From: Clostridiales bacterium | Lineage (GTDB): Bacteria; Bacillota; Clostridia; Oscillospirales; Oscillospiraceae | NCBI GenBank assembly: GCA_021205375.1 | Contig: JAJPXR010000176.1 | Location: 1-35,288 of the forward strand | Direction: 5' to 3' | Length of the DNA stretch: 35,288 bases | Shown: positions 26,967 through 35,288 of the stretch, one piece after another | How the letters are laid out: each line of letters starts with the position of its first letter | Position numbering within the stretch: position 1 is the first letter of the stretch | The notes under the pieces: generated by a model | Database searches by the model: none | What the model was told of the DNA's origin: nothing | The model's input: only the letters and a program-made list of their open reading frames with translations | Made by a program: the position numbers and the translations under genes

Positions 26967-27569
26967 TCAGACAGTTTCGATTTGCTCCACCGCCGCCAGG
27001 AACTCCTCGTAGGTCATCAGCGTGTTCAGCACTGGCACGAGGGCGTTGGCGGTCAGGTGTTCCGGCAGGTCCAGCGCCCGCAGCAACGTTTTTCGCCGCT
27101 GGGCGCTGCCTGTCCCGCCGGAAAGTCCTGCCTGATACAAATCTAACTTGGTGATTTCGCGCCCGGCAGGTTGGTCGAGGGCGCTCTCCCCCAAAATCGT
27201 GGCCCCGCACCGGCGCAGAGCTTCCTCCAGCACAGCGGGAGACATCCCTTCCACCCCCAGCTTGCCCTCCTTGCCGGGGACTTTTTTGCGCTTTTCTTTG
27301 CCATACACGTCGGGGATGTAGCACTGCTTCACCTGCTCCGGGGGGAGGATGCCTTTCAGGTGGTTCCGAATGACGAACCCCGCCCCATCGCTGTCGGTCA
27401 GGACGATCAGCCCCCGGCGTGCGGCCACCCGCCGCAGCAGGTCCGCCTGGTCCTTCCGGCGAAAGATTTGAAACCCGTCCGTGGTCAAAATCAGGGTGTC
27501 CACCAGTTGGGAGAGGGTGTTTTTGTCGTAACGGCCCTCCACTACAATGGCCTCTTTCAGCTTTAACAT
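26967..27569 (-). CDS. rnmV: Ribonuclease M5 (Toprim domain)
   Basis: IVVEGRYDKNTLSQLVDTLILTTDGFQIFRRKDQADLLRRVAARRGLIVLTDSDGAGFVIRNHLKGILP; KEGKLGVEGMSP. Confidence 0.9.
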   Translation of the reverse strand: MLKLKEAIVVEGRYDKNTLSQLVDTLILTTDGFQIFRRKDQADLLRRVAARRGLIVLTDSDGAGFVIRNHLKGILPPEQVKQCYIPDVYGKEKRKKVPGKEGKLGVEGMSPAVLEEALRRCGATILGESALDQPAGREITKLDLYQAGLSGGTGSAQRRKTLLRALDLPEHLTANALVPVLNTLMTYEEFLAAVEQIETV

Positions 27570-27570
27570 C

Positions 27571-28608
27571 TTAGCCCCCGTTCGCCAGCCGGAGCAACAG
27601 CTCGGTCAGCAGCTCCTCGTTGTCCAGGCCGCTGGACTTCATAGCCAGGTCGGTTTCCGCGCAGAGAGTCACCGCCTTGCGACACCAGCCCAAATTGAAC
27701 TGCCGTGCGGCGTTCATCAGCTTTCGCGCCTGCCAATCGCTGCGGATGTCCCACAGCGCCGCCAGCTCGTTCTGGCCCTTCCGATTTTCCAGCGCCAGCC
27801 GCGCCGACCAGAGCTGCCGCATCTGACGGCCCAGGACAGAGAGAATCATAATCGGTTCCGTGTGCATCAGGTACAGGTCAGAGAGGATCTCCGCCGCCCG
27901 GCGGAAGTTCCGGGCGCTGATGGCGTCGGTCATCTGGAACACCCGCGCATCCAGCACCGGGTCGGCCACCGCGTCGATGTCCGCCTTTTGGATGTTGGTG
28001 CCCGCGGCGTAGTTGGCGATTTTGTCAATTTCGCTCTGCAAGCCGGTCATCAACCCACCACAGAGGAAGGTCAGGTACTCTGCCGTCCCCATGTCTATCT
28101 CCTTGCCGTAGGCTTTGAACCGGCGGCGCACCCATGCGTTCAGGTCGCTTTGGCTTTGGGGCTGGAATTGGACTGCTGTGGCAGTCTTTTTGACCAGCTT
28201 GCCCAATCGGGTGTTGCCTCCGGCCTTGTATTCTAACTGGTCAAAGACAAAAATCAGGCAGACATATTCCGGCAGGTCGGAAAGCAGTTCTTCCAGCGCG
28301 TTCCGGCGGCTCTCGTTTTTGTAGAGGTCGAAGTCATAGACCAGAATCAGCGTCCGCTGGCTCATCATAGGGAAGGCGTCAACCGCCTCCGTCAGCTCCC
28401 GCAGGTCCAGGTCCTTTCCCTGGAAGATGTGGAGGTTGAAGCTCTCCATCCCCTGGGGAATCAGCAGCTTTTGGACCTTTTTTAAATAAGAATCCCGCAG
28501 GTAATCCTCTTCCCCGTAAAAGAGGTAGCAGGTGCCCAGGTTCCCGGCGGATAGTTCGTTTTTGAGCTGTGCAAGCCCGGCGTCCGGGCTGGTTTTCTTT
28601 GCCGCCAT
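27571..28608 (-). CDS. holA: DNA polymerase III subunit delta
   Basis: CYLFYGEEDYLRDSYLKKVQKLL; RTLILVYDF; adjacent to comEC as in many Firmicutes. Confidence 0.92.
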   Translation of the reverse strand: MAAKKTSPDAGLAQLKNELSAGNLGTCYLFYGEEDYLRDSYLKKVQKLLIPQGMESFNLHIFQGKDLDLRELTEAVDAFPMMSQRTLILVYDFDLYKNESRRNALEELLSDLPEYVCLIFVFDQLEYKAGGNTRLGKLVKKTATAVQFQPQSQSDLNAWVRRRFKAYGKEIDMGTAEYLTFLCGGLMTGLQSEIDKIANYAAGTNIQKADIDAVADPVLDARVFQMTDAISARNFRRAAEILSDLYLMHTEPIMILSVLGRQMRQLWSARLALENRKGQNELAALWDIRSDWQARKLMNAARQFNLGWCRKAVTLCAETDLAMKSSGLDNEELLTELLLRLANGG

Positions 28609-28609
28609 G

Positions 28610-30898
28610 TTACTCCTCCTCCCCGCTGGTTTTGGATGCGGATACGGTCACATTTCCCTGTAAGTCGGTGCGGTAAACGGTACACCCCGCCGCATTCAGC
28701 CGGTCCAGCGTCTCCTGGGTGGGGTGGCCATAGGAATTGTTCGCCCCCACGGAGATGATGGCCGTCTCCGGCTGTATGATACTCAAAAAGGTCTCGCCGG
28801 TAGAATACTTGGAGCCGTGGTGCCCAACCACCAGCACGTCCACGGCGGAGAGATTCTGTTCCTCCGCCAGCAGCAGCTCCGTCTCGCTGTCCATGTCGCC
28901 GGTGATGAGCACCTCGAAGTCCTCCGCCCAGACCAGGGCAGAAAGGCCGCTGTTGTTGTCATCGTCCTCTTGGGTCACCGGCGCGAAAATTTCGATTTCG
29001 GCGGAACCAAAGGAAATTGTCGTGTCCTCTGTTACCTTTATCAGCTCCACTTGGTATTCCTCCGCCAGCGTTTCCATCTCTGCCCAATGGCCGCTGTCGT
29101 CCTCCAGGTCGGGGACGGCGATGACCTCCACCGTCACCCGTTCCAGCAGTTGGGCCACACCGTCAATGTGGTCGCTGTCATAGTGGGTCAGCATCAGCAG
29201 TTCCAACTCGCTTTCACCCACATCGCCCAGGGCGTCCGCCAGTACATTGCCTGCGTCATCGCCACCACAGTCCACCGCCACGGCTTCCTGCTGAGAGAGG
29301 AAGAGGACGCTTTGTCCCTGGCCCACGTCCAGCACTTGAACGGTCAGCCCACCGGTAGTCAGGTTGAACCGGTTGAAGTAAATCAGAAGGGCCAGCAACG
29401 CAATGAGACCAACGCAGCACCGCACCGCCCGCTTCCGCCACTGAGGACGCAGCAACAGCAGCAGTACCACGGCATACACCGCCGCCAGCCATATGCAATA
29501 ACCGGCGGTGTGGCTGGTCAGGGAACTGTAGGGCAACCGGGAGAGAACATTCACCACGCCGAAGAAGTAGGCGAACAGCGCCTTCACCGGCAGCGCCACC
29601 AGCCGGGCCAGGGGCATACTCAGGAAGGACAACCCCAGGGTCAACAGCCCGCCGCCAAAGAGCAGCGTCACTGACCACAGCACCAGCAGATTTGCCAGTG
29701 GCGCAACCAGGGAAATGGTCCCAAAGTAATAGATGCTGATGGGCAGGGTCAATACCGTGGCTCCCGCCGTGACGGAGACGCAGCCGCAGACCCATCTCTT
29801 GATACTCTTCCCAACCTTTCCCACGGGCACGGGACCGCGCTCCAGCATCCAGCGGTTCAACCGTTGGGTCACCAGGAAAATCCCCGCCACAGCGGTAAAC
29901 GATAGCTGCAACCCCACGCTGTTGATGGAAAAAGGATTACAAATCAGCAACAGGAGCAGCGCCAGCCCCAGCGACCAGGGGCCATCGCTGTCCCGGCGAA
30001 AGAAAGGGCCAAGCAGCGCCAAAAGGCCCATCACCGTCGCCCGTACCACAGACGGCCCCGCCCCGGTCAGCAGGCAGAAGAACAGCAGCACGGGAACTGC
30101 CAGCAGCGATTTGAGCCGCCGGTCTCCCGGCAGCAGCAGAAAGCCGCCGATGAGCAGCGAGACGTGGAGGCCGGACACCGCCACCAGATGGCGCAGCCCG
30201 GTGCGGCTGAGCTGGTCGCCAATGGCGTCGGAAAGCTCCTCCTGCTCCCCTGTCAGGAGGGCCATTAGGACCCCTCCTCCGTCACCGGGATAAAGCGCCT
30301 TCACCCGCTCCTGCATGACCTTCGCCGCCACTCTGGGCAGGAACCGGAGAGGAATTTCATCGTTGGACATGACCGTCAGTTCCGTCACCTTGCTGCTAAC
30401 GGCAAAAATGCCCCTGGAGGTGTAGTAGGTGGGCGCGTCGGCATAGGCTTTCTGCGGGGAAATGATCGTGGCTGTGACCTCCAGCGTGTCGCCGGGCTTC
30501 ACCTCGTCGCAGTCCAGGTTGGTGTAAATGCGGGTGCGCACCTTCGTGCCGGAAGGCGTTTGCAGCGCCACATCCAACTGTCTGCCCCAACTGGTTTCGC
30601 CGGGGTAGTCCAACGCCACCGCCGTATAGGTCCCCGTCTGATTCCACAGCCGCTGAGCCGGACGGACACGGAAAATCCCATAGAGGCCAAACCACAGCAG
30701 CATAGCAGCCATGCCCAGGGCAAACCAGTTGTAGAGCTTCACGGTCCACGCCTTCCGCTCAAGGTAGAAGTAAAACAGTCCCACCAGCCCTAGAGGAAAG
30801 CTCAGCCACCAGGCATAGGTCTGGCTGACCACTAGGCAGGCGATCGCTGCCCCGGCCAGGAACGCCCACCGCCGCTTCACCGGCTGCGCGGCGTCCAA
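28610..30898 (-). CDS. comEC: DNA internalization-related competence protein ComEC/Rec2
   Basis: N-terminal OB/DUF4131-like region, GLRHLVAVSGLHVSLLIG, C-terminal metallo-beta-lactamase fold (HYDSDHIDG; VVGHHGSKYSTGETFL). Exact start uncertain. Confidence 0.93.
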   Translation of the reverse strand: MDAAQPVKRRWAFLAGAAIACLVVSQTYAWWLSFPLGLVGLFYFYLERKAWTVKLYNWFALGMAAMLLWFGLYGIFRVRPAQRLWNQTGTYTAVALDYPGETSWGRQLDVALQTPSGTKVRTRIYTNLDCDEVKPGDTLEVTATIISPQKAYADAPTYYTSRGIFAVSSKVTELTVMSNDEIPLRFLPRVAAKVMQERVKALYPGDGGGVLMALLTGEQEELSDAIGDQLSRTGLRHLVAVSGLHVSLLIGGFLLLPGDRRLKSLLAVPVLLFFCLLTGAGPSVVRATVMGLLALLGPFFRRDSDGPWSLGLALLLLLICNPFSINSVGLQLSFTAVAGIFLVTQRLNRWMLERGPVPVGKVGKSIKRWVCGCVSVTAGATVLTLPISIYYFGTISLVAPLANLLVLWSVTLLFGGGLLTLGLSFLSMPLARLVALPVKALFAYFFGVVNVLSRLPYSSLTSHTAGYCIWLAAVYAVVLLLLLRPQWRKRAVRCCVGLIALLALLIYFNRFNLTTGGLTVQVLDVGQGQSVLFLSQQEAVAVDCGGDDAGNVLADALGDVGESELELLMLTHYDSDHIDGVAQLLERVTVEVIAVPDLEDDSGHWAEMETLAEEYQVELIKVTEDTTISFGSAEIEIFAPVTQEDDDNNSGLSALVWAEDFEVLITGDMDSETELLLAEEQNLSAVDVLVVGHHGSKYSTGETFLSIIQPETAIISVGANNSYGHPTQETLDRLNAAGCTVYRTDLQGNVTVSASKTSGEEE

Positions 30899-30961
30899 GA
30901 CCGCAAATTCTCTCTTGTTTTCTCCATTTCTGCTCTCTCATCGTCATCTTGTGTCAACAGC

Positions 30962-30987
30962 ATTGCCGCAGCGGATGCTGCGGCAAT
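30962..30987. repeat. Perfect inverted repeat between the HIT and comEC genes
   Basis: ATTGCCGCAGC ggat GCTGCGGCAAT; no U-tract on either side. Confidence 0.8.
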
Positions 30988-31012
30988 CTCTGCGCTGTTT
31001 TTTGATTGGAAC

Positions 31013-31348
31013 TCAGCCCGGAGGCCAAGTCATGTCCCGTCCGGCCAGCACATGGAAGTGCAGGTGGTGGACGCTCTGCCCCGCCTGGTCGCCGCAGTTG
31101 GAGACCACACGAAAGTCAGTGATGCCCAGCTCGGCAGTCACTTTAGCGATGACCTCAAAGCAGTGGGCCACCACAGCGGAGTTTTCCTCTGTGACCGCTC
31201 CCGCAGAAGGGATGTGCTCCTTGGGGATCACCAGGAAATGGACCGGGGCCTGGGGGTCGATGTCGTAAAAGGCATAGACCTGGTCGTCCTCGTAGACCTT
31301 CTTGGAGGGAACGTCCCCGCTGACGATGGAACAAAACAGACAATCCAT
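31013..31348 (-). CDS. HIT family protein
   Basis: MDCLFCSIVSGDVPSKKVYEDDQVYAFYDIDPQAPVHFLVIPKEHI; HHLHFHVLAGR. Confidence 0.95.
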   Translation of the reverse strand: MDCLFCSIVSGDVPSKKVYEDDQVYAFYDIDPQAPVHFLVIPKEHIPSAGAVTEENSAVVAHCFEVIAKVTAELGITDFRVVSNCGDQAGQSVHHLHFHVLAGRDMTWPPG

Positions 31349-31393
31349 AGTTGTTATCCTCCTTTTTGATGAATGATTGCAACGCTTGGTTGG

Positions 31394-34036
31394 TTACTTT
31401 AATTTGCTGGCGACGAAATCGTCCACGGTGGCCAGCGCGTCGTCCAGCTTGAGCACGTCCTTGCCGCCGCCCATGGCGGAGTCTGGCTTGCCGCCGCCGG
31501 AACCGCCGCACACCTTGGTGACGCTCTTGATGACATCGCCCGCCTTGACGCCGGCCTTGACCGCCTCCTTGCCGCAGACGGCCAGGAAGGAGAGCTTCTC
31601 CCCGTTGACCGCCGACAGGACGGCCACCACGTTGGGCTGTTTGTCCCGGAGGAAGTCGCCCATCTTCCGCAGCTCCGGCACAGCCACGGCGCCCAGGTTG
31701 GCGGTGACCACCTTCAAACTGCCCACGTCATGGGCTGCCGCCAGGAAGGAGCGGGCTTCGCCAAGGGCTTCTTTGCTCTTGTACTGCTCGATGGACTTCT
31801 TCATGTCCCGAATTTCATCCATCTGGCCGTGGATGCGCTGGGCCAGGTCGTCGGGCTTGACCTTGAGCAGCGCCGCCGCCTCGAAGAAGTGCTGCTGCAT
31901 TTCCAACTGGCCCTCTACGTTGCGCTTGCCGGTGACGGCCTCGATGCGGCGGACACCGGAGGCCACGGAGCCTTCGCTGAGGATGTGGAAGGAGCCGACT
32001 TTGGCGGTGTTGTCCAGATGGGTGCCGCCGCACAACTCCACGGAGTAGCCGCTCATGTTGACCACCCGGACCACGTCGCCGTACTTCTCGGAGAACAGGG
32101 CCATAGCGCCCATCTCTTTGGCCTCGTCAATGGGCATTTCCTTAGTCTCGATGTCCAGGCCCTCCAGGATGGAGTCGTTGACCAGCTCTTCGATTTTCAC
32201 CAGCTCCTCGTGGGTGATGGCGGCGAAGTGGGTGAAGTCGAACCGCAGGTAGTCCGGCTCCACCAGAGAACCGGCCTGCTGGACGTGGTCACCCAGGACG
32301 GTTTGCAGGGCCTTTTGCATCAGGTGAGTGGCGGAGTGAGCGCGGGCGATAGCCTTACGACGCTCCATGTCCAGCGTGGCGGTCACCACGTCGTCCACGG
32401 AGAAGGAACCGTTTGTCACCTCACCGTAGTGGAGGTACTTCCCGGCCTTGGTCTTTTGGGTGTCCGTCACCACGAAAGCGGATTCGCCGCAGGAGATGAC
32501 GCCGTGGTCTCCCACCTGGCCGCCCATCTCCGCGTAGAAGGGGGTCTGGTCCAACACAAGGATGCCCTTCTTCCCGGCGGAGATGGTGCCGCAGGGTTCC
32601 TCATCCTCCACGATAGCGATGATCTTGCCCTGTGCCGCCTGGTCGGTGTAGCCCAGGAAGGTGGTGGGGGTCTTGTCCACGTCGCCCAGGTCGATGCGCT
32701 CCCAGCCCAGGTCGCCCAGGGCCTTCCGGGCTTCTCTGGCGCGGACCTTCTGAGCCTCCATCTCGGCGGCGAATCCCTCCTGGTCCACGGTCATGCCCTC
32801 GTCCTGGCACATCTCAATGGTCAGGTCGATGGGGAAACCGTAGGTGTCGTAGAGCTTGAAGGCGTCCGCGCCGGAGAAGGTCTTTTCACCCTTGGCCTTG
32901 TAGTCCGCCAGCCGGTCGGCGAAAATCTTCATGCCGCCGTCGATGGTGCGGCCAAAGTTCTCCTCCTCCAGCTTGATGATACGGACGATATAGTCCCGCC
33001 GGGCCACCAGGTCGGGATAAGCGCCCTGGTTCTCGTGAATGACGGTGTCGCAGACCTCGTACAGGAAGGGATACGTCACGCCCAGCAGCCGACCATGCCG
33101 GGCGGCGCGGCGGAGCAGGCGGCGCAGCACATAGCCCCGGCCCTCGTTGCTGGGCAGCACGCCGTCAGCGATCATCATGGTGGCGGAGCGGATGTGGTCG
33201 GTGATGATGCGCAGGGACACGTCCTTCTCGTAGCTCTCGCCGTAATGCGCGCCGGTGATCTCGCTGACCTTGTTGGTGATGTTCATCACTGTGTCCACGT
33301 CGAACAGGGAGTCCACGTCCTGGCAGACCACCGCCAGCCGCTCCAGGCCCATACCGGTGTCGATGTTCTTCTGTTTCAACTCACTGTAGTGGTTGTGTCC
33401 GTCGTTGTCGAACTGGGAAAAGACGTTGTTCCACACCTCCATATACCGGTCGCAGTCGCAGCCCACGGTGCAGCCGGGCTTGCCGCAGCCGTATTTGGGG
33501 CCGCGGTCATAGTAGATTTCGGAGCAGGGTCCGCAGGGACCGGAACCGTGCTCCCAGAAGTTGTCCTCCTTGCCAAAGCGGAAGATGCGCTCGGCGGGGA
33601 TGCCGATGTCCTTGTTCCAAATCTCAAACGCCTCGTCGTCCTCCAGGTAGACGGAGGGATAGAGCCGATCCGGGTCGAGGCCCACCCAGTCCGGGCTGGT
33701 CAGGAACTCCCAGGACCAGGCGATGGCCTCCTTCTTGAAGTAGTCGCCAAAGGAGAAGTTGCCCAGCATCTCAAAATAGGTGCCGTGGCGGGCGGTCTTG
33801 CCGATGTTCTCGATGTCGCCGGTGCGGATACACTTCTGGCAGGTGGTGACGCGGGTACGGGGCGGCGTCTGGTCCCCGATGAACCAGGGCTTCATGGGGG
33901 CCATTCCGGAGTTGATGAGCAACAGAGAAGCATCATTTTGGGGAATCAGGGAAAAGCTGGGCAGCCGGAGATGGCCCTTCGTCTCAAAGAAGGACAAAAA
34001 CATCTCCCGCAGCTCGTTTACACCGTAGGGTTTCAT
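31394..34036 (-). CDS. alaS: Alanyl-tRNA synthetase
   Basis: NELREMFLSFFETKGHLRLPSFSLIPQNDASLLLINSGMAPMKPWF; SVELCGGTHLDNT; C-terminal GGSGGGKPDSAMGGG. Start may be GTG at 34042. Confidence 0.98.
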   Translation of the reverse strand: MKPYGVNELREMFLSFFETKGHLRLPSFSLIPQNDASLLLINSGMAPMKPWFIGDQTPPRTRVTTCQKCIRTGDIENIGKTARHGTYFEMLGNFSFGDYFKKEAIAWSWEFLTSPDWVGLDPDRLYPSVYLEDDEAFEIWNKDIGIPAERIFRFGKEDNFWEHGSGPCGPCSEIYYDRGPKYGCGKPGCTVGCDCDRYMEVWNNVFSQFDNDGHNHYSELKQKNIDTGMGLERLAVVCQDVDSLFDVDTVMNITNKVSEITGAHYGESYEKDVSLRIITDHIRSATMMIADGVLPSNEGRGYVLRRLLRRAARHGRLLGVTYPFLYEVCDTVIHENQGAYPDLVARRDYIVRIIKLEEENFGRTIDGGMKIFADRLADYKAKGEKTFSGADAFKLYDTYGFPIDLTIEMCQDEGMTVDQEGFAAEMEAQKVRAREARKALGDLGWERIDLGDVDKTPTTFLGYTDQAAQGKIIAIVEDEEPCGTISAGKKGILVLDQTPFYAEMGGQVGDHGVISCGESAFVVTDTQKTKAGKYLHYGEVTNGSFSVDDVVTATLDMERRKAIARAHSATHLMQKALQTVLGDHVQQAGSLVEPDYLRFDFTHFAAITHEELVKIEELVNDSILEGLDIETKEMPIDEAKEMGAMALFSEKYGDVVRVVNMSGYSVELCGGTHLDNTAKVGSFHILSEGSVASGVRRIEAVTGKRNVEGQLEMQQHFFEAAALLKVKPDDLAQRIHGQMDEIRDMKKSIEQYKSKEALGEARSFLAAAHDVGSLKVVTANLGAVAVPELRKMGDFLRDKQPNVVAVLSAVNGEKLSFLAVCGKEAVKAGVKAGDVIKSVTKVCGGSGGGKPDSAMGGGKDVLKLDDALATVDDFVASKLK

Positions 34037-34096
34037 AATCACATAACCTCCGCAGTCAGTTTATTGATGAGTATATGGGATTCCTCACAGGCAGGG

Positions 34097-35176
34097 TCAG
34101 GGCAAAGCCCGCCGCTTGCCGATGAAGAAAGGCGCTTTTTGATTGATAAACTCTGTGACGCCGTAATCCATCAGCAGCACAAGCGCCAGAATACACAGCG
34201 TCTCCAGGAAGTAAAGGGCGTTGACCGTTTCCTCCAGGACAAAGACGCCTTTCCATGCGGCCACGGCCAGGTTGACCAGGAGAAAGCTCCGCTGGGCTGC
34301 CATCAAAATCAGGGAGTTCTCCCCAAAGTAAGTGAACAGCTCCAGCTTAAAGTGCTTCTCCAGGAACTCAAAGACCAGCATGGCGCCGAAGGAGCCGGTA
34401 CCCCCCCCCAGGAAAAACGCCGTGGGATTCTCCCCAATTTCCATCCCGTTGAAGTTGATGTGCGGCATGTGGAAGGACAGCCAAATGGTGAACAGCGTCA
34501 GCGCCAGCCCAAGCCCCGGCCCCACATAGCGGTAGGACGAACGGGCGCGCAGCTTTTCCAACGCGAACCAACCCAAATAGCCCACCTGTAGGAACCAGAC
34601 CGCCACCAGCCCTTTGCACACCGCCAGACAGGGATAACTCAGGTACAGCGGCACACTTTCCGGCAGAGGATGCAGCACCTTTTGACCTACCACAGCCACC
34701 AGAATGGGCCAAACGAAGGTGACGCCCATCAGCAGGCGGCTTTTGCTCTTGAGGATCGCAAAAAAGACCAGTTCCCCAATGAGCAGGCTGGGCAGGAACC
34801 ACAGCGTACTGATGCCCTTAAAGGTAAACACCAGAAACAGATTCGATGTGATATTATCCGACACATCTTTTCCGTGCAGCCAGGCATTTACAGCCCGGAT
34901 GAGGATGGTGGCGGCGCTGAAGGTAAAATAGGGGATCATCAGGCTCCGCAGCAGCTTACAGGCATAGGCCGGGAACGTTATCCGCTCCGCTGTTCCCTTC
35001 ATGGCCAGCAGGTATCCCGCCGTAATATAAAAGATGGAGATTTTGAACAACGAGGCCCAAGCGCCAACTTGCGTGTCGAACGTTTGGATATGTCCATAGG
35101 TTATCAAAAAAATCCCCAGTGCTTTGGCCATATCCAGATAATGCAGGCGCTGGGGGCGGGTCGGTGTCAGTTCCAT
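34097..35176 (-). CDS. Membrane acyltransferase (Acyltransferase_3-like)
   Basis: RLHYLDMAKALGIFLITYGHIQTF, about ten TM segments; SD AAAAAGGAG upstream of ATG at 35176. Confidence 0.85.
   Translation of the reverse strand: MELTPTRPQRLHYLDMAKALGIFLITYGHIQTFDTQVGAWASLFKISIFYITAGYLLAMKGTAERITFPAYACKLLRSLMIPYFTFSAATILIRAVNAWLHGKDVSDNITSNLFLVFTFKGISTLWFLPSLLIGELVFFAILKSKSRLLMGVTFVWPILVAVVGQKVLHPLPESVPLYLSYPCLAVCKGLVAVWFLQVGYLGWFALEKLRARSSYRYVGPGLGLALTLFTIWLSFHMPHINFNGMEIGENPTAFFLGGGTGSFGAMLVFEFLEKHFKLELFTYFGENSLILMAAQRSFLLVNLAVAAWKGVFVLEETVNALYFLETLCILALVLLMDYGVTEFINQKAPFFIGKRRALP
34401..34409 (-). repeat. Nine-G homopolymer within the acyltransferase CDS
   Basis: Plus strand GGTACCCCCCCCCAGG; coding strand CTGGGGGGGGGTACC (Leu-Gly-Gly-Gly-Thr). 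Confidence 0.95.
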
Positions 35177-35202
35177 ATGCGCTCCTTTTTCCTGAAATAC
35201 CG

Positions 35203-35288
35203 AAAAAACCGCCCCTGATTGCTCAGGGGCGGAATAAATCCACGGTACCACCCTGATGACCCGGTCCGAAGCCGAATCGCTCAGTTCA
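35203..35288 (-). ncRNA. T-box leader, 3' part (antiterminator motif plus terminator); 5' part is outside the window
   Basis: Minus strand AGGGTGGTACCGTGGATTTATT then CCGCCCCTGAGCAATCAGGGGCGGTTTTTT; matches the T-box consensus AGGGUGGNACCGCG and intrinsic terminator layout. Confidence 0.9.

Noticed and set aside
31730-34591. 953-aa plus-strand ORF
   Set aside because: Antisense to alaS and the acyltransferase gene; a GC-bias shadow ORF with Val/Gly/His/Leu-rich composition and no family signal

Overview
The window looks like a GC-rich, spore-forming Firmicute (Clostridia/Oscillospiraceae-like) chromosome segment. Most of it is housekeeping or sporulation genes: dpaA/dpaB, sigH-like, ruvCAB, ridA, PPi-type phosphofructokinase divergent from class II aldolase, radA, cwlD, rnmV, holA, comEC, HIT protein and alaS. 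Between these lie accessory modules: (i) a MacA-MacB-like export operon whose adaptor carries a large Ser/Gly-rich plus beta-repeat insertion; (ii) an overlapping four-gene operon of ECF sigma, membrane protein, ABC ATPase and ABC permease; (iii) a MarR / heterodimeric ABC exporter / MATE efflux locus with near-consensus promoters; (iv) an orphan ArsR sensor next to an amidase-domain protein and a tyrosine recombinase; (v) a T-box leader (3' part only, at the window edge) in front of an acyltransferase gene with a 9-G tract, followed by alaS. No CRISPR array, rRNA, tRNA or insertion sequence was recognised. The observations most worth checking are the T-box/poly-G acyltransferase/alaS unit, the perfect 12-6-12 palindrome upstream of the tyrosine recombinase, the ECF-sigma/ABC operon, the domain insertion in the MacA-like adaptor, and a terminator plus SD-hairpin in front of an uncharacterised membrane protein. 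All assignments come from reading the sequence and translations; no database search was run.
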